From: Chloroflexota bacterium
Lineage (GTDB): Bacteria; Chloroflexota; Dehalococcoidia; Lucifugimonadales; UBA3495
Direction of reading: 5' to 3'
Length of the DNA stretch: 35,348 nt
Assembly: GCA_028874075.1 (NCBI GenBank)
Contig: JAPPLU010000066.1
Coordinates: forward strand, 1-35,348
Part shown: positions 32,841 through 35,348 of the stretch, one piece after another
Layout: the number at the start of each line of letters is the position of its first letter
Numbering within the stretch: the first letter of the stretch is position 1
The notes under the pieces: generated by a model
Told to the model about the DNA's origin: nothing
Seen by the model: the letters and a program-made list of their open reading frames with translations, nothing else
Databases searched by the model: none
Position numbers and translations under genes: made by a program

Positions 32841-33234
32841 GATGGCCTCTTTCTTATCGAGTCTTACTCAATGTTGGTTCAGCGTCACTAACTTGTCAAT
32901 GCTTGGCTGGGACTGAGGCAGGACGATAGCGTAGTCTATGGATGGGGCACGGTAGAAGCAGAGATTGTATTTCTCCGCTTTAACCGCCCCTGGCACTGAG
33001 GTATTCTGCAGAATAACGTCTGGTAACTGAAGGCTTCCACTCACGGGCTCTTGTTTAAACTTTCGGCCGTAGCCCCGGCCGCGGTCCTCTATGGTAGGCC
33101 CCAGTCGGATCATACACACTTTGGAGATGGTTCTGTCTGCCCTATGTGGTAGACCTTATCGATGCAGAATGACACAGGTCAGAACCATTCCACATCGCGG
33201 TCAACAAAGGGCGATTCTCCGACCGTCGCGGACC
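32841..33234. other. Intergenic region upstream of toxin-antitoxin operon
   Basis: About 390 bases. On the minus strand TTGACA (32899-32894) is a good -35 box for the antitoxin operon, but the -10 is weak. The dyad at 32856-32872 may be the operator. An open frame at 32868-33119 has no recognisable family and no ribosome site; I do not call it a gene. Confidence 0.45.
32856..32872 (-). promoter_or_regulatory. Candidate RHH operator
   Basis: ATCGAGT, CTT, ACTCAAT is an inverted repeat with one mismatch, immediately before the antitoxin ribosome binding site. The position fits autorepression by the ribbon-helix-helix protein. Confidence 0.35.
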
Positions 33235-34560
33235 CTATCGTCTTCGGCTGCCGTCAATGCGATAGAGGGACACCATCAGCCTGCCGAAGACTAGAAAGAT
33301 CATATAGCCGAAGACCCATGTCGCGTGCCACACGTAACCCACGTTCATACGGTCCAGCGCCTCTTCCCGGGAAAAGCCCAGCCCTGCGAGGTTGATTTCC
33401 CAGGACCACAGTAGATTGTGGTCCGGCAGAACACTGGGCAGGTCCGGCGACAGGTATATCGCCAGAATGGCGCCTATCCCCAAGACTGCCGAGATCATCG
33501 CAAGAACAGTCGTTGTAGAGAGCAGGAACAACCGGTCACGCTCGTTGGGGTTGAAGGCCGGGTCCCGCAGTACCAAGAGTGCAGCGAAGGCAACGCCCAA
33601 CACCGGCAATAGGACCGTCAAGTGTACGGATACCGAAATGTTGGTGATCACGACGACCGTGAAGTACGCGAAAATCAGCGGCGGCAGCACTACAAAGGCC
33701 GCCCGGCGGAGGGCGCTGGTGCCCTCGCTGGCGCCTGAGTATTGATGCCTCCATAGCAACTGAAACACCAGCCCGGCAGTAGATGCGATCAGAAGGTTTA
33801 GGAGCAGGGCCAGCATGTAGGGCATGTTTGTGCCAGCGAGGCTCCCGATCGTATAGAAACCGTAGTGGTCTGTGTGTATCCGGGAAAACTGCAGGAGCGG
33901 GGTGGTCAACAGGAAAAACAGCGAAACCCAGAAGAACTCTCGTAGGCCAGTCTCACGGTTGCCGAGCAGGAACCCTTGCGCCAGAACGATCCCGATGGTG
34001 AAAACGATGTAGGCTGTGGGCATCCAGCCGTTGTTCCACCCCAATAAGGAGAGCGCGTACCCGCCAACAATGCACAGCCCCAGCGGGAAAACCCTCAGAA
34101 TCCCAAAACGGACTCCGTCTTCAAGCATTGAGCGAGTCTTTCTCGATGGCTTTGCTCGGGACTCTTGTCCGACGCGGGAAACCGGTCCCCGGTCAGGCGT
34201 CGCTCCGAGCCTGGCGGCGCCGGCACGACTCCCAGTGACGTGGCCCAATGCCGTCTGAAAGTCAGTTGCCAGCCCTGCCAGCAACACGAGACCGGCTATC
34301 TCCGTGTGCGACAGATTAAGGGCTTCACCGAAGACTCTCAGCCTCTGAAGAGTGGGGCGGGTGTTGCCGGATTCCCACCGCGACACGGTGGCGTGGCTAT
34401 ACCGCTCCGCGTAGTCACTGTCTACCGATCCCATCCTTTCCAAAAGGGCTTCCTGCGTCAACCCTCGCCGGCCGCCGCCGGGTGAAAAGGACTCGCGGTA
34501 AGACCTCATCAATAGGCCAACCTGGGCTGCTCTGGCCCTCTGCTCGTTACGACTCCACAT
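33235..34560 (-). CDS. XRE-family HTH regulator fused to a polytopic membrane domain
   Basis: A 441-residue protein. Residues about 13-100 form an XRE-type helix-turn-helix: GLLMRSYRESF, GLTQEALLERMG and SHATVSRWESGNTRPTLQRLRVFGEALNL. A basic linker (about 105-145) leads to a membrane domain with about eight hydrophobic segments, from FGILRVFPLGLCIVGGYALSLLGW to FGYMIFLVFGRLMVSLYRI. DNA-binding and membrane parts in one chain suggest a one-component membrane-bound regulator that senses a signal in or outside the membrane. I do not recognise the membrane domain. It is transcribed divergently from a secreted protein gene (159-base spacer), a likely target. It lies inside the putative island. 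The ATG at 34560 has no strong ribosome site. Confidence 0.82.
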   Translation of the reverse strand: MWSRNEQRARAAQVGLLMRSYRESFSPGGGRRGLTQEALLERMGSVDSDYAERYSHATVSRWESGNTRPTLQRLRVFGEALNLSHTEIAGLVLLAGLATDFQTALGHVTGSRAGAARLGATPDRGPVSRVGQESRAKPSRKTRSMLEDGVRFGILRVFPLGLCIVGGYALSLLGWNNGWMPTAYIVFTIGIVLAQGFLLGNRETGLREFFWVSLFFLLTTPLLQFSRIHTDHYGFYTIGSLAGTNMPYMLALLLNLLIASTAGLVFQLLWRHQYSGASEGTSALRRAAFVVLPPLIFAYFTVVVITNISVSVHLTVLLPVLGVAFAALLVLRDPAFNPNERDRLFLLSTTTVLAMISAVLGIGAILAIYLSPDLPSVLPDHNLLWSWEINLAGLGFSREEALDRMNVGYVWHATWVFGYMIFLVFGRLMVSLYRIDGSRRR

Positions 34561-34719
34561 TGGTCAGCACGCACACTCCACCTTTGGAATGTCAAAAAAG
34601 CTGCAATGCACAGACTTGTCTGCATGCACACGCTACTATCGCAGCGGAGGTCAGCAAGAAGAAACGAGGAAATGAACGCCTCAAAACAACTGCTTATATT
34701 ATACAGGAGGTACGACAAC
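34561..34719. promoter_or_regulatory. Divergent promoter region with dyad
   Basis: The spacer between the XRE-membrane gene and the secreted-protein gene holds the perfect dyad CAGACTTGTCTG at 34611-34622, flanked by TGCA-rich sequence that extends the symmetry imperfectly. TTATATTATAC near 34694 and AGGAGG at 34705-34710 precede the secreted gene. The dyad is a candidate binding site for the XRE protein. Confidence 0.4.
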
Positions 34720-35348
34720 ATGCATGGCATTGGATCGTTCGTTTCGAACACCCCTTTGGTTCTGGTCTTGCTAACTGTTTCGCTGTTTACCGCGGCTGCT
34801 TTCGCGGCGCTGTCGCCGACGGCGGCACTGGGTCAGGCCAACGATAGTCCGGCGACCATGGAGGAGTGCAGAGAGGAACTGGCCGCCGGGCGTGCGGTGT
34901 TATGCAAGAGAAATTCCTTCGCCGTCACCACCACCATGGCTGATGGAACATACCACATCAACTGGAGTGAGTGGGCCAACCGGCAGAGCAACGTGGAACG
35001 CTACAACATCCAGAGGCTCCGGTTCATGTACCGCTACAACTTCCAGCTCGAAGCCGACGGCGCCGCCGTGAACCACTGGGAACACACCGAACCAGATGTG
35101 AACAGCTGCAGACCCCGGGCGGCTGAAAGGGACAGCGCGGGGGTGGTAACCCGATGGGCCTGGTCCTGCAATGGCATCTCCAATGTCCACGAAGACCCTT
35201 CGGGGGCGCCGACGTCGATAGAGCGGTTGGACGACGACTGGACGTCCACGTCCTGGACCGGCTCTCTGTTGGCGCCGGGACCCAAACATAATATCCAGGT
35301 TCAGGCTATAAGGATCCCAGGCAGCCAGACCGAGGCGCACCCGGACAA
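34720..35348 (+). CDS. Secreted protein, possibly fibronectin type III-like (partial, runs off the window)
   Basis: The reading frame from ATG 34720, with AGGAGG nine bases upstream, remains open to the last base, giving at least 209 residues. The N terminus has a clear signal peptide: a short start, hydrophobic core (LVLVLLTVSLFTAAAFAAL) and a likely AxA-type cleavage before about residue 40. The mature part has four cysteines spaced as possible disulfides (EECREE, VLCKRN, NSCRPR, WSCNGI). FAVTTTMADGTYHINWSEWANRQSNVERYNIQRLRFMYRYN resembles a fibronectin type III beta-sandwich. Not assigned to a known family. Probably an extracellular or surface protein controlled by the divergent XRE-membrane regulator; the rest lies outside the window. 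Confidence 0.75.
   Translation, partial: MHGIGSFVSNTPLVLVLLTVSLFTAAAFAALSPTAALGQANDSPATMEECREELAAGRAVLCKRNSFAVTTTMADGTYHINWSEWANRQSNVERYNIQRLRFMYRYNFQLEADGAAVNHWEHTEPDVNSCRPRAAERDSAGVVTRWAWSCNGISNVHEDPSGAPTSIERLDDDWTSTSWTGSLLAPGPKHNIQVQAIRIPGSQTEAHPD

Noticed and set aside
32868..33119. 83-residue open frame on the minus strand
   Set aside because: No ribosome site, no recognisable family, and it overlaps the promoter region of the toxin-antitoxin operon.

Overview
The window looks like a chromosomal stretch of an uncultured, GC-rich bacterium, most likely a Chloroflexota lineage of the SAR202/Dehalococcoidia type. This is an inference from gene content: several VOC-fold proteins, an HpaB-type flavin monooxygenase, a luciferase-like monooxygenase, two D-amino-acid-oxidase-type flavoproteins, a heme-free sulfite oxidase and a System I cytochrome c maturation set whose CcmE has a CxxxY heme motif. 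No rRNA or other phylogenetic marker is present to settle it.

Region 1 (1-7.9 kb) is mostly on the + strand. It holds a degenerate HIT protein of lower GC, a DUF2182 membrane protein, an unrecognised 162-residue protein, RmuC, a VOC dioxygenase-like protein, an HpaB-family monooxygenase, a CPA2 cation/proton antiporter and a small ABM-like protein. A convergent BioD-like/DRTGG P-loop protein follows. Region 2 (8.9-9.9 kb) is a gene-poor repeat zone. Region 3 (9.9-15 kb) has a second VOC paralogue, then an MFS transporter divergent from a glutamate-1-semialdehyde-type aminotransferase, followed by a DAO-family oxidase. Region 4 (15-23.5 kb) is entirely on the - strand: methyltransferase, second DAO-family oxidase, luciferase-like monooxygenase, two small VOC proteins, a Kef-type antiporter with CBS domains, a sulfite oxidase and an alpha/beta hydrolase. 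Regions 3 and 4 read as a catabolic and oxidative toolkit for organic substrates with import and pH/ion homeostasis.

Region 5 (23.5-29 kb) starts with a second copy of the 9.3 kb repeat element. It continues with ccmE on the + strand facing ccmB-ccmC-ccmD on the - strand, and a penicillin-acylase family Ntn hydrolase. The 3' end of ccmC is built from a small inverted-repeat element, a relative of which lies near 1.43 kb.

Region 6 (29.2 kb to the end) looks like a genomic island. A tRNA-Ser(GCT) is followed by a P4-type tyrosine integrase interrupted by one in-frame TAA, a frameshifted IS21 IstB remnant, an RHH/PIN toxin-antitoxin pair, and an XRE regulator fused to about eight membrane helices. 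That regulator is divergent from a secreted protein that runs off the window. The far end of the island is not visible.
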